From Prochilodus magdalenae (Eukaryota > Chordata > Actinopteri > Characiformes > Prochilodontidae): a stretch of DNA of 64,000 nt. Under the pieces are notes generated by a model that saw only the letters and a program-made list of their open reading frames with translations, made no database searches and was not told the origin of the DNA. The stretch is taken from positions 62,001 through 126,000 of the forward strand of contig JAMWET010006933.1 of the NCBI GenBank assembly GCA_024036415.1, written 5' to 3'. Below are positions 1 through 28,586 of the stretch, piece after piece. The position numbers and the translations under genes are program-made. Within the stretch, counting starts at the first letter, position 1; each line of letters starts with the position of its first letter.

Positions 1-12042
<12,042 letters not shown>

Positions 12043-12500
12043 GTTTGCCTAATGAGGACAAGGAACCAGTTTTATAGGGCTCTGTGAGTCGACTCGAGCT
12101 GCCTGTGTGGGCTTGTAGCGGCTGACAATGAGGAGCAGGGAGGAAAGGACAGTTACTGAAACCCAGCAGCTGTGTATGCTGACTGTTCTAGTGCGCCTCG
12201 CTTCTGATCGCCTCGTCTGCGTGCGGATGGATACCCCGTGTATGGCGTTTGCTGTCGCGCGCGATTGGTTAAACCCAGGAGGTTAGCCTCTGCATCGTCA
12301 AGCCACACCCACCCGCTAAGCCACACCCAGTCCTCTCCACCGATTGGCGGACGCAGACACAGCCCCGTAGCGCTGGTGTGTCTCCTGCCCCGCTGCTACA
12401 ATAACAACAACAAAACTGTGTCGGAATTGTTCACATAGTTTTAGGATGAGTCTCGGGGCAACGTTAGTTTCACACACAGGAAGCCAAGCCTAAAGCGATA
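12043..12500 (-). promoter_or_regulatory. chka promoter and 5' UTR region
   Basis: This is the GC-richer sequence directly upstream of the chka start codon. Two ATTGG pentamers at 12264-12268 and 12343-12347 read as CCAAT boxes on the minus strand, about 220 and 300 bp before the ATG, suggesting NF-Y control. CACCC boxes occur at 12303-12328. No TATA box was seen. The transcription start is not determined. Confidence 0.5.
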
Positions 12501-14284
12501 TGTACGAAACCGGACAACAAATAGAGGACATGCTGCCCGACACTTTGAAAATACTTTGTTCGTGGGAAAAAATTCTTGTCAAATTAGACAGAGATAAGAA
12601 TGACCTGGGTGTTCCCTGAGAGCAAAACGCGCATGGCTGACCACGAGCAACGGAAGTTACAGTCTGGTCACCAGCAAAATCAACAAATGTTGTTTTAGAT
12701 TATTATTTATCATAATAGATGTTTTATATTGTCATTATTGTCAATTTATCAGCTGTATCCATATGTCACTACTGGAGGATTTTACAGAGGGGGTTGATCA
12801 TATATATTTCATACATATGACAAAAATGGATTTTTATGGCTGCTGACAGAATATTTTTAGAAGGATCTAAAAGTCCCTCTGTAAAGACTTTGATTTTGAA
12901 TTGTCAGCAAAATGAAACCAGCAAAAAAAATTGTCAGCAAAAATATTAAACCTCTCTTTATCCCCTGTTCAGATTTCTGTTCCTGAAATGTATGCAAATT
13001 CGCAGGCATTAAAGTATATAATGCCTAATTTGAATATTTAAACTAAATAAATAAAAAAGAAAGAATTACAAGAAAGCTTGTAATACAAAAAATAATTGAC
13101 TTTATACAAATAATCTCATGGGGAAGATTCATGGTGGTCTTTAGAAGTTAAAATCTTTACACTATTCACAGATAGTGTCTTGCCTTTAAAAGACGGTTCT
13201 AATAAAGACAATGTTTCTATATAGCACCAAAAAGGGTTCTGCAAAAAAGCTGACAATAGAAGAACCCTTCTTGAACTTGATTTTAAAGAACCATTTTACC
13301 ATGCAAAGAACCATTTAGGAATCCAAATGTTTCTTGGAGTGTTTATGGTTTTACATAGAAATATTGTTTTTTATTAAGAACCCTTACAGAACTGTCTGGT
13401 TCAGGAGCACAGAGGCATTTTAGAGCTACTATTTCATCTTAGAACACCCTGCAAGTACCAATCTGCCATGATTTGATATAAAATGTTTTTTAAGCTTTTG
13501 AAGACATGAAACGCTTCAGATGTCTGGTTCCTATCATCACCACTATAAACAGTTCTGAGTCAATACGGTTCTCTAGAATCATTATGCAGAACTTTGGACA
13601 AATTGGTGGAATTCCCCTTTATAGGGGGAAAAGAAATGTCTTCAGAAATGTTGTTGTGATACATATCACACCAAAACATCTACCTTTAGACCTGGACCAC
13701 ACATAGGTCTGTCAGAAAAGTTTGGTTTGTGGTATATAATCTACCCAGAGGTCTCCGTGCTTCTAACGTTAAATACTCTTTATATGGCTATGTTATTAAG
13801 ATCCGTGTATTTTAATCATGACCCAGTTACTTAACTAGGCATGGCTACACTGTTACAGTGTGTAAGATGTGCAACTGCTGAAAAACAGCCTACTCCAGTG
13901 ACTCTGACTGTTTTACTGTGTTAGGTGAGTCATTAACCCTACCATGTGAGCAGAGAGAAAATGTGGGTACCATTTGGGTCATGAGTTTGAAGAAGAAAAA
14001 GGTTTCCCAGAAAGTTTAGTGTTCTTGTTTTTCTCTATACGTTCACTAGTACGTGTGGTTGTATAAGCCATTGCTTCTGTTAAGTACACATCTTAGCCTG
14101 TCACGTAAAACCACTTATTAAGACTTAAATGACACCAGTAAAATTTTAAAAACAGTAAATGTGCTAAGTACTGATTTTTAATATTCCTTTTATGAGTTTA
14201 CCCATGTATATATATGTAATCACCTTATAAAGGCTTTCAAGTCTTGACCTAAAGGAGACACTTAAAGTCACATGAATAAGTCAA
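12501..14284. other. intergenic region between chka and the Tc1 elements
   Basis: AT-rich sequence with no gene. A degraded copy of the GGTTCT-rich repeat, with TTTCTATATAGCACCAAAAAG and AGAACCC motifs, lies around 13190-13400. Otherwise I see nothing definite. Confidence 0.6.
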
Positions 14285-14383
14285 CTGCAAGCGAGAGAGT
14301 GAGAGACAGAATCTAAAAACAAATTCAGAAAATCACATTGTATGATTTTTAAATAATTAATTTGCATTTTACTGCATGAAACA

Positions 14384-15908
14384 CAGTGGGGCAAAAAAGT
14401 ATTTAGTCAACCACTGATTCTGCAAGTTCTACTACTTAGAAAGATGAGAGAGGTCTGGAATTTTCATCATAGGTACACTTTAACTATAAGAAACAAAATG
14501 AAAAAAGAAGTTCAGGAAATCACAATGTAGGATTTTTAAAGAATTTATTTGTAAATTATGGTGGAAAATAAGTATTTGGTCAATAACAAACAAGCAAGAT
14601 TTCTGGCTCTCACAGACCTGTAACTTCTCCTTTAAGAACCTCCTCTGTCCTCCACTCGTTACTATTATAAATGGCTCCTGTTTGACCTCGTTATCTGTAT
14701 AAAAGACACCTGTCCCCAAACAGTCAGACTCAACAATGGTCAAGACCAAAGAGCTGTCGAAATAACACCAGGAAGGCAATTGTAGACCTGCACCAGGCTG
14801 GGAAGAGTGAATCTACAATAGGCAAGAACGTTGGTGTGAACCAATTGTAGGAAAATGGAAGACATACAAGACCATTGATAATCTCCCTCAATCTGGGGCC
14901 CCATGCAAAATCTCATCCCGTGGGGTCAAAATGATCATGAGAATGGTGAGCAAAAATCCCAGAACTACACGGAGGGACCTGATGGATGACCTGCAGAGAG
15001 CTGGGACCAGAGTAACAAAGGCTACTATGAGTAACACACTACGCCGAGAGGGACTCAAATCCTGCAGTGCCAGGGGTGTCCCCCTGCTTAAGCCAGTACA
15101 TGTCCAGGCCTGTCTGAAGTTTGCCAGAGAGCATATGGATGATCCAGAAGAGGACTGGGAGAATATCATGTGGTCAGATTAAACAAAAATAGAACTTTTT
15201 GGTAAAAACTCACCTTGTCGTGTTTGGAGAAGGAAGAATGCTGAGTTGCATCCCAAGAACACAATTCCTACTGTGAAGCATGGGGTGGAAACATCGTGCT
15301 TTGGGGCTGTTTTTCTGTAAAGGGGACAGGACGACTGATTCGTGTTAAGGGAAGAATGAACGGGGCCATGTATTGTGACATTTTAAGCGAAAACCTCCTT
15401 CTATTAGTGAGAGCATTGAAGATGGAACGGGGCTGGGTCTTCCAGCATGACAACGATACCAAACACACTGCTCGGGCAACAAAGGAGTGGCTCCGTAAAA
15501 AGCGTTTCAAGGTCCTGGAGTGGCCTAGCCAGTCTCCAGGCTTCAACCCCATAGAAAATTTGTGGAGGGAGTTGGAAATCCGTGTTGCCCAGCAAACGCC
15601 CCAAAACATCACTGCTCTAGAGGAGATCTGCATTGAGGAATGGGCCAAAATACCAGCTACACTGTGTGCACACCTGGTGAAGACTTACAGGAAACGCTTG
15701 ACCTCTGTCATTGCTAACAAAGGTTATGTCACAAAGTATTGAGTTAAAATTTTGTTATTGACCAAATACTTATTTTCCACCATAATTTACAAATTAATTC
15801 TTTAAAAATCCTACACTGTGATTTCCTGGATTCTTTTTCCCATCTCATCTTTCTAGATAGGAGAACTTGCACAATCGGTGGTTGACTAAATACTTTTTTG
15901 CCCCAATC
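14384..15908 (+). mobile_element. Tc1/mariner-type transposon nested in an older copy
   Basis: It has long inverted ends. The motif GGGGCAAAAAAGTATTTAG near 14389 is mirrored by CTAAATACTTTTTTGCCCC at 15886-15904, and a second pair near 14550-14582 (TGGAAAATAAGTATTTGGTC) is mirrored near 15758-15780. This is the IR/DR layout of fish Tc1 elements. The right flank is TA; the left flank is CA, so the expected TA duplication has changed by one base. It encodes a broken transposase. Confidence 0.88.
14736..15742 (+). pseudogene. Tc1-like transposase, disrupted
   Basis: Reading from the ATG at 14736, the protein has the Tc1 layout: an N-terminal helix-turn-helix region ([19 protein letters not shown]), then the DDE catalytic core with the [10 protein letters not shown] block and the [19 protein letters not shown] block. 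A stop (TAA) follows MWSD at 15179-15181, where related copies read an Asp-Glu pair. A one-base loss near 15285 shifts frame before [14 protein letters not shown]. The early part, near 14760, is also broken. It cannot make an intact transposase. The lesions are few, so the copy is moderately young. Confidence 0.88.
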
Positions 15909-16094
15909 TAAGTATTTGAGTATTTGATCAGCAACCAGCAAGAATTCTGGCTCTCACAGACCTGTTAGTTTTTCCTTAGGAAGACCTCCTATTCTGCACT
16001 TGTTACCTGTATTAATTGCACCTGTTTGAACTCATTACCTGTGTAAAAGACATCTGTCCACATACTCAATCAATCACACTCCAACCTCTCCACC

Positions 16095-17008
16095 ACGGCC
16101 AAGAGAGCTGTCTAAGGACACCAGGGACAAATTGTAGACCTGTACAAAGCTTGGTGAGAAGGCAACAACTGTTTGCTCAATTATTTAAAAAATGGAAGAA
16201 ACAAAAGATGACTGTCAATCTTCCTCAGTCTGGGGCTCCATGCAAGATATCGCCTCGTGGGTTAAGGATGATTCTGAGAAAGGTCAGGAATCAGCCCAGG
16301 ACTACACAAGAGGACCTGGTCAATGACCTAAAGAGAGCTGGGACCACATTCTCAAAAAGGACCATTAGTAATACACAACGCCACCATAGCTTAAAATCCC
16401 TGTCTCATGCCAGCACATGTTTAGGACCATTTAAAGTTTGCCAATGACCATCTGGATGATCCAGAGGAGGCATGGGAGAAAGTCATGTGGTCAGATGAGA
16501 CCAAAATAGAGCTTTTTGCATCACCTCCACTCGCCGTGTTTGGAGAAAGAGGGCTAAGTACAACTCCAAGAACAATGTTACGACCTTGAAGCATGGGGTG
16601 GAATCATACTTTGCTTTTCTGCACCGTATTGAGGAAAGGATGGATGGGATCATGTGGGATTTTGGCCAACAATCTCCTTGCCCCAGTAAGAGCATTGAAG
16701 AGGGGTCATGGCTGGGTCCTTCAGCATGACAATGACCCGAAACATACAGCCAGGCCAACTAAGGAGTGTCTTCATAAGAAGCATTTCAAGGTCCTGGAGT
16801 GGCCTAGCCAGTCTTCAGACCTGAACCCCCATAGAAAATCTTTGGAGGGAGCTGAAACTCAATGTTGCCCAGCGGCAGCCCTGTCAGAAAGACCTGTATG
16901 GAGTAGTGGGCCAAAATCCCTGCAGCAGTGTATGCAAACCTGGCCAAAAACCACAGGAAATGTCTGACCTCTGTAATTGCAAATAAAGGTGTCTGTACCA
17001 AATATTAA
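16095..17008 (+). pseudogene. Tc1-like transposase relic of the older element
   Basis: Fragments of a second Tc1 transposase remain in several frames: TAKRAV-like start with no [23 protein letters not shown] at about 16246-16305, [18 protein letters not shown] at about 16704-16757, and [14 protein letters not shown]. Frameshifts and small deletions interrupt it throughout. It is more diverged than the nested copy, in line with being the host of that insertion. Confidence 0.8.
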
Positions 17009-17213
17009 GTTCTGTTTTTCTATAGTATCAAATACCTGTCATGCAATACAATGCAAATGAATAATTTAAAAATCATACAATGTGATTTTCTGGATTTTTT
17101 TCTTAGATTCTGAGTTAAAGTGTACCTAAGATAAAATTAAAGACCTCTCCATTCTTTGTAAGTGAGAAAACCTGCAAAATCTGCAGTGTATCGTATACTA
17201 ATTTTCCCCGCTG

Positions 17214-18615
17214 TAGATCACTAAGTGACTTACGTTCCTGCATTTTAAGCCACATTTAGGTGTGTTCAAGTACTACTGTGATTTTTTTCTTGAAAAAGAA
17301 AAAATTAAGCTACCATGAAACACTATGACACAACCTCTGACCGAGAACACTTGTAGACAGCAAGATATCTTGAAAATGACTTTTATATTGTTTTCAAGTA
17401 CTCAAAACAGTTAAATAAAAACAAGTCCCAGAATATACAGAGTGAGCAAGCCCCCCCGCCCCCACCCAAAAAATGCATGTATACATCCCACACTGATACT
17501 TCCATGACGTTCTACAGAGGAAGTTTAAAAGAAATAACATCTTGGGAGGATTTTTTTTTTATCATTATGAGAATTGGAATCTGGCAACCTGCCTGAGCTC
17601 ATACACAGTAAAATATGTTCCAGACAGAAGAAAAATTACAAATAAAAAAAAAAGAGATGTCAGCTGCCTACTCAGTCGGTGAGTTACAAAGCTAAAAAGT
17701 ACTCTGAATAGTTACCTCCATTTGTCTAAGCCAAAATTCTAAGAATGGGGTCAGATTGCCAATGGACAAAGACATTAATATGCCTCTCATTTCTCCGTTT
17801 TCTTTCTTGAGCACATTTTCTATGGGATTTCCAAGGTCAAACATGTCTGGTGTTCACACACAATTTAAGGTGTCTTATTTTTTTTAATGGACCAGCACCA
17901 GGCCACAACAATGAGCACCATAGCCGTGGATGGCCAAAATATCAGAAACATGATACAAAGAATTTGAAACAGAGAAAAAAAAATTCAAGTGGAGACAATT
18001 TTATGTTTAGATCTTGCAGCCCAGCTGTACAGTTTTTTCCCCCCACTATTCCCTTTAGACATTGAGTGAAACACATTATCCTTCTGCAAAATGCTATCTG
18101 AACTCAAAAACTGATGCCTGACCTCTGAGGTGGACTCATGCATTGTGTTTGTTAATGTAGATGAACAGATCCCAGCCCTTTTTGCCCCTCAGTAGGCTGA
18201 GATGTTAGAGAAATAGTTCTGACAAAATGCAGTCAGGAATGAAAGCTTGCAGGGCAGGTTAGCAATACGCAAACAAGATCATGCCAACTGCTGGCTTTAG
18301 TACCCTGCTAGCTTTTATCTGACATTTGCATTTTTGATGAAACTATTTCTATAGTGACATAAAACAGCAAAGCTGGACAAAACGCTGCCAAATATCTGCA
18401 CGTTAAACAGACTTGAATAGACTTCATACATATCTGTACACTTTCTACAATATTTATATTCATAAGGAATAAACAATAAAGAAGTGCCATCACTAAAATG
18501 TAGAGAAAGATATCTTGTGTCGATTTTAATTGTACATTTGTCATTTTTTTCTGACCCAGTTAAATTACATAATTCAAATGAACACGATTGGTAGGAACAT
18601 GGTTATTTACACAGC
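17214..18615. other. region between the Tc1 elements and the kmt5b stop codon
   Basis: No gene seen. It should contain the kmt5b 3' UTR. An ATTAAA hexamer on the minus strand at 18525-18530 is a possible poly(A) signal but lies only about 86 nt past the stop; conserved 3' UTRs in this family are usually longer. A poly-C tract lies at 17451-17465. Confidence 0.5.
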
Positions 18616-22696
<4,081 letters not shown>

Positions 22697-22702
22697 CTAC
22701 TT

Positions 22703-24600
22703 CATACCAGCTGGATCCCTGGTAAAGGCGCATTTAGCTTCTATGTGCTTATGAGAAACCATGCAATGTGGAGGGTAGCGGTGCAGCTTGTTTTTGTCTC
22801 CCACTTGCATGGGTGATTTGAACAGACTGTAAACCCACTTGTTGATCCAGAAGCTACTTCCTCCTGTTTAAAGAACATGGGAGTAATTAAGTCATTCAAA
22901 CAGCTATTACAGGCATAATATGGCAAATATAAACAAGCTGTGACTGGACGACTGCAATGATAGGAATACGTGCTGATTTACACTGAAGAGTTAAGGAGTC
23001 AGGTTGACACTGGAAAAACAACTTTGAGGAACACTGTTTTTAATAACTACGAGGATCAGGGTCTTCGATCCCAAGCCTGGCCAGCGACCATTAAACAGGA
23101 GCAGGCTGATGTATCTAATCAACAGAAAACCAGACAGGGCACAAACAGTACAGCCCGTATGGTTGATAATGCTGGTTGAGTTGCAGTGTATTATTGAGCA
23201 CAGACTGCCACCCACCGGTTGACAATGGAAATTAAACAGACTTAAAGCCACATTTTCAAAACACTTGGTTTTGGTAATTACGGCATACTTGTTGATAATG
23301 TCTGGATATATCTGTTACTATTAAAACTGAAATAACATAACTAAATACTCCTCTGCCTGAACTAGCTAGCTGCAGCTGCGAGTAAAACATAATGGGATCA
23401 GTAACGTTAGCCGTCTAACTCTATTGTCCATTTAAACACGGCATAACACTGTAGACCCTAAACGTGCCCATCTAACGCGAAACTAAATTCAGCACTTACT
23501 GGATATTAAGTGAAAGGGAATCCGAATTTATATGATGGCAGCACGCTTAGCTAATGTTTAAGCTAAAATTTAGCACGGAGGTGGCTAGGTTGTTAGCTAT
23601 CGCAGAGTTAGCCGGTTAGCCCCGAAGCTTAGCCGGAGAGTAAAGCGCTAGCTACTAGCCACGGCATCAAAATAAGAAAACACTTGGCAGCTGACACTGA
23701 TAACTTGGCTAGCTCAGTTAGCATATAGCTTGCTCGCTTAGAATACAATGAAATTGCCAGCATAACAAAATAATGCCCAATGTCAGAAAAGAAGACGATG
23801 CAGGCTAGAACGTCTTGTCCGGGTTAAACAGACAGACAAATCGATATAAAGTTCACCGACTTTCACCACACGGGCCCGAAAAAGACTCAAAGGTAAGCTA
23901 ACAGGGCTAACTCAGCTAGCTGCTTCTAACTGTTAGCTCGCAAGCTAACCGCCCTGTCGGCTAACAAACGCACCCGGAAAGTGTCAGATAGACAATGTTC
24001 TCGCAAACGAGATTTAACTACTGCTTTTATACTCACTTTGTTCTTTTTCCCGTGTTTAGACTTATCCGTCACAAGCGCACGGAGCGAGCGAAACGGCTCA
24101 CTAAATATGCCATATAGCAAAACAAAAAATTGCCAGATAATTTACATTAAAATTCAAGATGGCGACCGGGTCTGTGGCTAGAGTGGAAAGATAGGACACA
24201 GAACCTCCTCCGAAAGAACTAGACCCTAGAAATATTCGCCGTTTGCTGGTGCTTTTCTGGTCTGAAATTCACTCTTGTGCAGATCCAAAAACAAGTCCCG
24301 GCGATCGCCGCCACAGAAACCCAGACAGGCTGTTTTATCAAACACTACAGTGTCCTACGAAACTCGGATGTGTACAAAGAGGACCTGATATTTCCCTTTA
24401 AATGCCCACTCGTGTGACTGCGCAGCTCACCGGCGTGCATAGCAACAACATCCTCTCCCAGCAAACGAGCCACACCAGACAGAAACTCCCTCAGATCCAC
24501 ATTCACTGCGAGAAGAACAGAAAGTTGGAGCTGTCTGAATGTGGCCGTGGGTAAAGCGTCGGGTCGTGTGAAGGAGTGTTTTATGGCAATACGGGACAGA
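22703..24600 (-). promoter_or_regulatory. kmt5b 5' UTR, leader introns and promoter region
   Basis: No coding sequence was found. A likely noncoding first exon ends at 24037, where the minus strand reads CAAA then GTGAGT. The sequence CAAGATGGCGACC at 24155-24167 on the plus strand resembles a YY1 site and may mark a start region. The stretch 23540-23960 is dense in GCTAGC, GTTAGC and GCTAAC words, as often seen near fish promoters. Exact start sites are not determined. Confidence 0.5.
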
Positions 24601-26186
24601 CGTGTAATTGAGTTTCTTTAGTTTAAATAAATGGTCGTTTACTTAGATCCCGTTTAGAAACACGTGTATGCAGTAACTGAAAGAGGTAAACTAGAGTTTA
24701 GTAATGTCCCTCATTATATTACCAGAGTGCTGGAACATCAAACTGTACCAAAGAGTTATTGCACATTTTATTAATATATGATTCTAATTAGAAATACAAT
24801 AATAATAATAAAAAAAAACTATACCGAATAACTACCAAGCTTTGGTATTGTTCCCTACACTGCTGTAAAAACCCTGGTCCTAGAAAGGACTGTAACAGCA
24901 AGGATACACTTTATAAAGGAAATAATTTCAGATTTATTCTCACTGTAGTGGGCACTCTACACAGCAGACAGCTCAGCTCAGCAGAAGCTGTGATTACATT
25001 AAAGGTGTCATATGCATTTATTCATTACTTTAAAGTCTTCTTAATTGTCTACATAGCAGGTATGCAATCATTTTACACCCTATGATTCGGTTCTAAACTT
25101 AAGTGAGATGTTTTCCTTTTTATGGTGAGCTAATAAATAATTAAATGGGTTTGCTCTGATTTGCTGGTTTACTGTGAGACACCACAATGGTCACACTGAA
25201 GCACCATGTCCAAACAAAAACAGACAGGAAAATAAAACTAATCCTCCTCATACTATCCTCATACTATTTAGTTAGCTAAGGTAAAGTTAGTTAGTGCTTC
25301 AGCCAGCAAAAAGTGGATAAAATGACACAACATGGCTGCTACTAACCAGTTGTGAGTTTAATTACAGAAAATGTGGAGAAATGTATTCATTTTTAAAAAG
25401 GTCTATCTCTAATTTATCATATTTAATATAATTTTAATAGCATGTTGTATTTTGCATATTTGTTTTTATAGTATTTAATATACTTGCAAATCTGCTCTAA
25501 GTATAAAAGATACTCCAAAACTTCAATTATAAGTGGGCAGGGCTAAATTGCTATAGACTAAATGGGTGTAAATACAGTATGTAAATTTGTTGGTTCCTGG
25601 CTGATATTGCAGCATAGTTTTCATATACAGACTGGGCAGTGAATGGTAAATGTTGAAACTCTAACATTTTAATATGTTTACATGTCAACTACTCAGTAGT
25701 AGTATTCAATCTGCTGTTGGTGAAATTTGAAAAAGACCATACTGTTCTGCAGTTTCATTTTCCTTCTAGTTCCAATTGAATTAGTATGCTAACACATATA
25801 CTATAGAACTTTTATACAAATTATGTGTGCATATCCTGCAAATATTTTATACCTTTTAATCATGGCTCACTGCAGTTTACTATGACAACACCTTAAATAC
25901 ATTTTATGTAGTCATATATCCTTAAGTTGTACTATATTTAAAATGTAAAATAAATCTTTACTGCACAAAACGCATAATAATAGTCATGAACTAAACATTC
26001 AGTAAAACAGAATGATGAGTTACATTAGCTACATGGTCCAGATGTCTGTTGGTTTTGTAAAAATAAGTGAGTACAATAAATAACATTAATCTGTTCAGGA
26101 GACTGATATGGTCTAAGATATAAGATAAAGATTAAACTGTAACTATACATCCATAACATTGAAACCATCATCTGTTTATTACTTTG

Positions 26187-26335
26187 TCCATTTTAAGCTT
26201 ACCATGTAGGTGAACTTTGTAGTTCTACAATTACAGGCTGTAGTCAATATCTGTATACTTTGTTAGCCTCCTTTTACCCCGTTCTTCAATGGTCAGGACC
26301 CCAACAGAGCTCTCGGCACTGCAGCGTTCATGTTT
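26187..26335. repeat. partial copy of palindromic DNA repeat
   Basis: It contains AGTTCTACAATTACAGGCTG, then CTTTGTTAGCC and TTCTTCAATGGTCAGGACCC. These words are shared with the fuller copy at 62890-63400. The middle appears to be deleted. Confidence 0.65.
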
Positions 26336-27168
26336 TCATGGCTTTCATGACAATATTAACTAAATACTGTATGTTAATCTTCTTTGTATAGTTGCATTTT
26401 CACACTTGTATTGAACCCTACCAACATTCTCTAATTACATATACATACATTGTTTGGTCTTTTTTACCTCATCCACTATAAACATTGCACTTTGACCCCT
26501 CAAGACAAATGTTTGTGCACCCCTGCTCTAAACTAACCTCTTTAAAAAAAACTCTTTATATGTAAATATCATTTACCGCAATTAGTACTTTTCTGAAAAA
26601 CACCAGCATCTGTGATGGTATTGGGTGGGGGTGCGCATTAGTGTACATCTGTGAAGGCACCATTAATGGTGAACAATATACATATGGGTTTTGGAGCAAC
26701 ACGCTGCCGTCCAGTCTTTTCCAGGGAAGGCAAGACAATTCTGCACATATTACAACAGCATGGCTCCACATTAAAAGAGTCCAGGTGCCTAACTGGCCTG
26801 CCTATTGTAAACAGGTACTGTAACACTGTGGTACACATTAATCTGTACCAACATGTGTTGGGATAAATATGATGCTGGCATCAAATTCAAACGTAAGCAT
26901 ATACAAAAAAAAATCATGTGATATCAATACTTGATATGTCTTTGTACTTCTTTCAATTTAATGATTTGGACATTATTGCTTTCTGTCTCAATTTGAACAG
27001 CATCTTAAGTTTTTTGGAAACAGCGTTGCACTTTATAATATAGTTTATCTACTTATTTCTAAGTAATTTATGTATTAATATATTCATATTGTATATTATT
27101 GTATTAACAAGATCAACCACCAGACTAAACGATACATTTTCATAGTGTTCCTATGCAGTCCAATAAAT

Positions 27169-27215
27169 AAATATATATATATATACATATACTATGTACA
27201 TATACATATACATAG
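27169..27215. repeat. AT/ATAC simple repeat
   Basis: A run of AT followed by ACATATAC units. Confidence 0.8.
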
Positions 27216-27880
27216 ACAAATATATTGCAGTCCTATATATATTCTGCAGTCTAATCTCCATTTTAAAGAGCATGCTATGGGGAAAGCGACTTGCCTTTTT
27301 AAAATAAAAGATGTTGATGTAAATGCTCCACTCCAATTTTACATGTTCCCATCCGTACGAGACACTGAAGCTATTTGCTGGAGTAATTCAGCCTGAACTA
27401 TTTCTGGGAGAAGTCAGTCAGAGGTGAGTTCATTTACATACATCAGTTATAAAGGAACATGGATAAAACCAGTCTGTTTAAATTATAAAGAGATGTAGCA
27501 AAATGACCATCATGATTGTATTTCACAATATGCAACCCACAAAACACAGAGAATAAATAACATACAAGACAAATGCAGGATATGGGCCCTTTAAATTAGA
27601 AACCACCCAGACAGGCACACTGAGTTCTGCCCCTGTCATTCTTAGACAGGGGAAACCTGGCACAGCTTATTGGGTTGTTCTGGACATAAAATCCTAGAAC
27701 CGTAATGGTTTACTTCTCGACGAACAATAGGGCCACAAAAGCTGGCAAAGCCAGGGAAACTGTTATCCTACAGAGCAGAGCTACAGCTGAGCCTACTGCT
27801 GCTTCCCTTATCGCTGAAAGCCGCAGCATGCTGATGATGTCACGTAGCTACAAAGAATAACAAGAGCTCCTCTCATAGGG

Positions 27881-28586
27881 ACGCTGATAAAACGTTAGCC
27901 ACAAGTTTAGCATAACTATCAATACCAGTTTCTAACAGATAAAGACTTCGTTATGGTTGAATTGAACCCAGGACTACAGTTTAGGTGCAACTACACCGTT
28001 TAACGACCTCGCAGAGGAGGATCGTGCCTCGTTAAAGTGTCTCCGTTGTTTAGTTAGCCTTGTAAACGAAAGCTAATGCTACACCGCTACCGCTGGATAG
28101 TTTTCATCTTTTTCGCTAGCTAGCTATTGAAGGCTGCTAGCCAGAACTCAGCTTACATGCAGTAGGCATTTTTATTCGACCGGCCAGTGTCAACATAACA
28201 CTCACAAAGTAAGCTGTTGCTACCCTGGAGTGCGTAGTGTAATGTTTCGAGGAGATGCTGCGATGCTAAGGTAAGGACCTTTAACCGGATAGCAACAGTT
28301 GACATGTTAAATGCTAGCTAGCTGGCCAGCTGTCACACAGACCGAGTACCAGATAGCTTTCTCTGTTTAAAGAATAAGTAGCGTAATGTTGTGAAATGAA
28401 ATACACAGGTAAGTAAAATTTAGCAACTTGTCATTAAACGTTACGAAAACTTGTCTTCGTGTGCATCTTTTTTGGTAACTTGAGTTTGTGCTCTTGTTTT
28501 ATCTCAGGCGTAGTCAGAAGGGAAGGTCTCAGTAAAGGAGTTCAACAGAGGAATGAGCTCTGCAGACCTTTAGAAGCTCACTCTTA
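27881..28586 (+). promoter_or_regulatory. F-box gene promoter and 5' UTR
   Basis: A probable noncoding exon ends at 28270 with donor GTAAGG; a second possible donor (GTAAGT) follows ACACAG at 28410. The acceptor TTTATCTCAG ends at 28507, so the coding exon would begin at 28508. The region 27890-28340 is rich in GCTAGC and GTTAGC words. TGATGTCACG near 27836 is a CRE-like match of low weight. Confidence 0.5.

Larger units (their letters stand above)
14285..17213 (+). mobile_element. older Tc1/mariner element, split by a nested insertion
   Basis: The left remnant (about 14285-14383) and right part (15909-17213) belong to one Tc1-like element. AAATCACATTGTATGATTTTTAAA at the left is mirrored at 17066-17095, inside the right inverted repeat. 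The outer left terminus has decayed; the right end is CCCCGCTG followed by TA. The relic carries a transposase ruined by several frameshifts (16095-17008). A second, younger Tc1 copy occupies 14384-15908 inside it. Confidence 0.75.
24601..27880. other. intergenic region between kmt5b and the F-box gene
   Basis: AT-rich and without a gene. It carries a partial copy of a palindromic repeat (26187-26335) and an AT-rich simple repeat (27169-27215). The small open frames near 26640-26870 have no recognised similarity. Confidence 0.65.

Noticed and set aside
18525..18530. ATTAAA as the definite kmt5b poly(A) signal
   Set aside because: It is only about 86 nt past the stop and has no clear downstream GT-rich element, so it is left as a possibility.
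24155..24167. A start codon in CAAGATGGCGACC on the plus strand as a new gene
   Set aside because: The frame closes within a few codons (TAG soon after). It is better read as a YY1-like promoter element.
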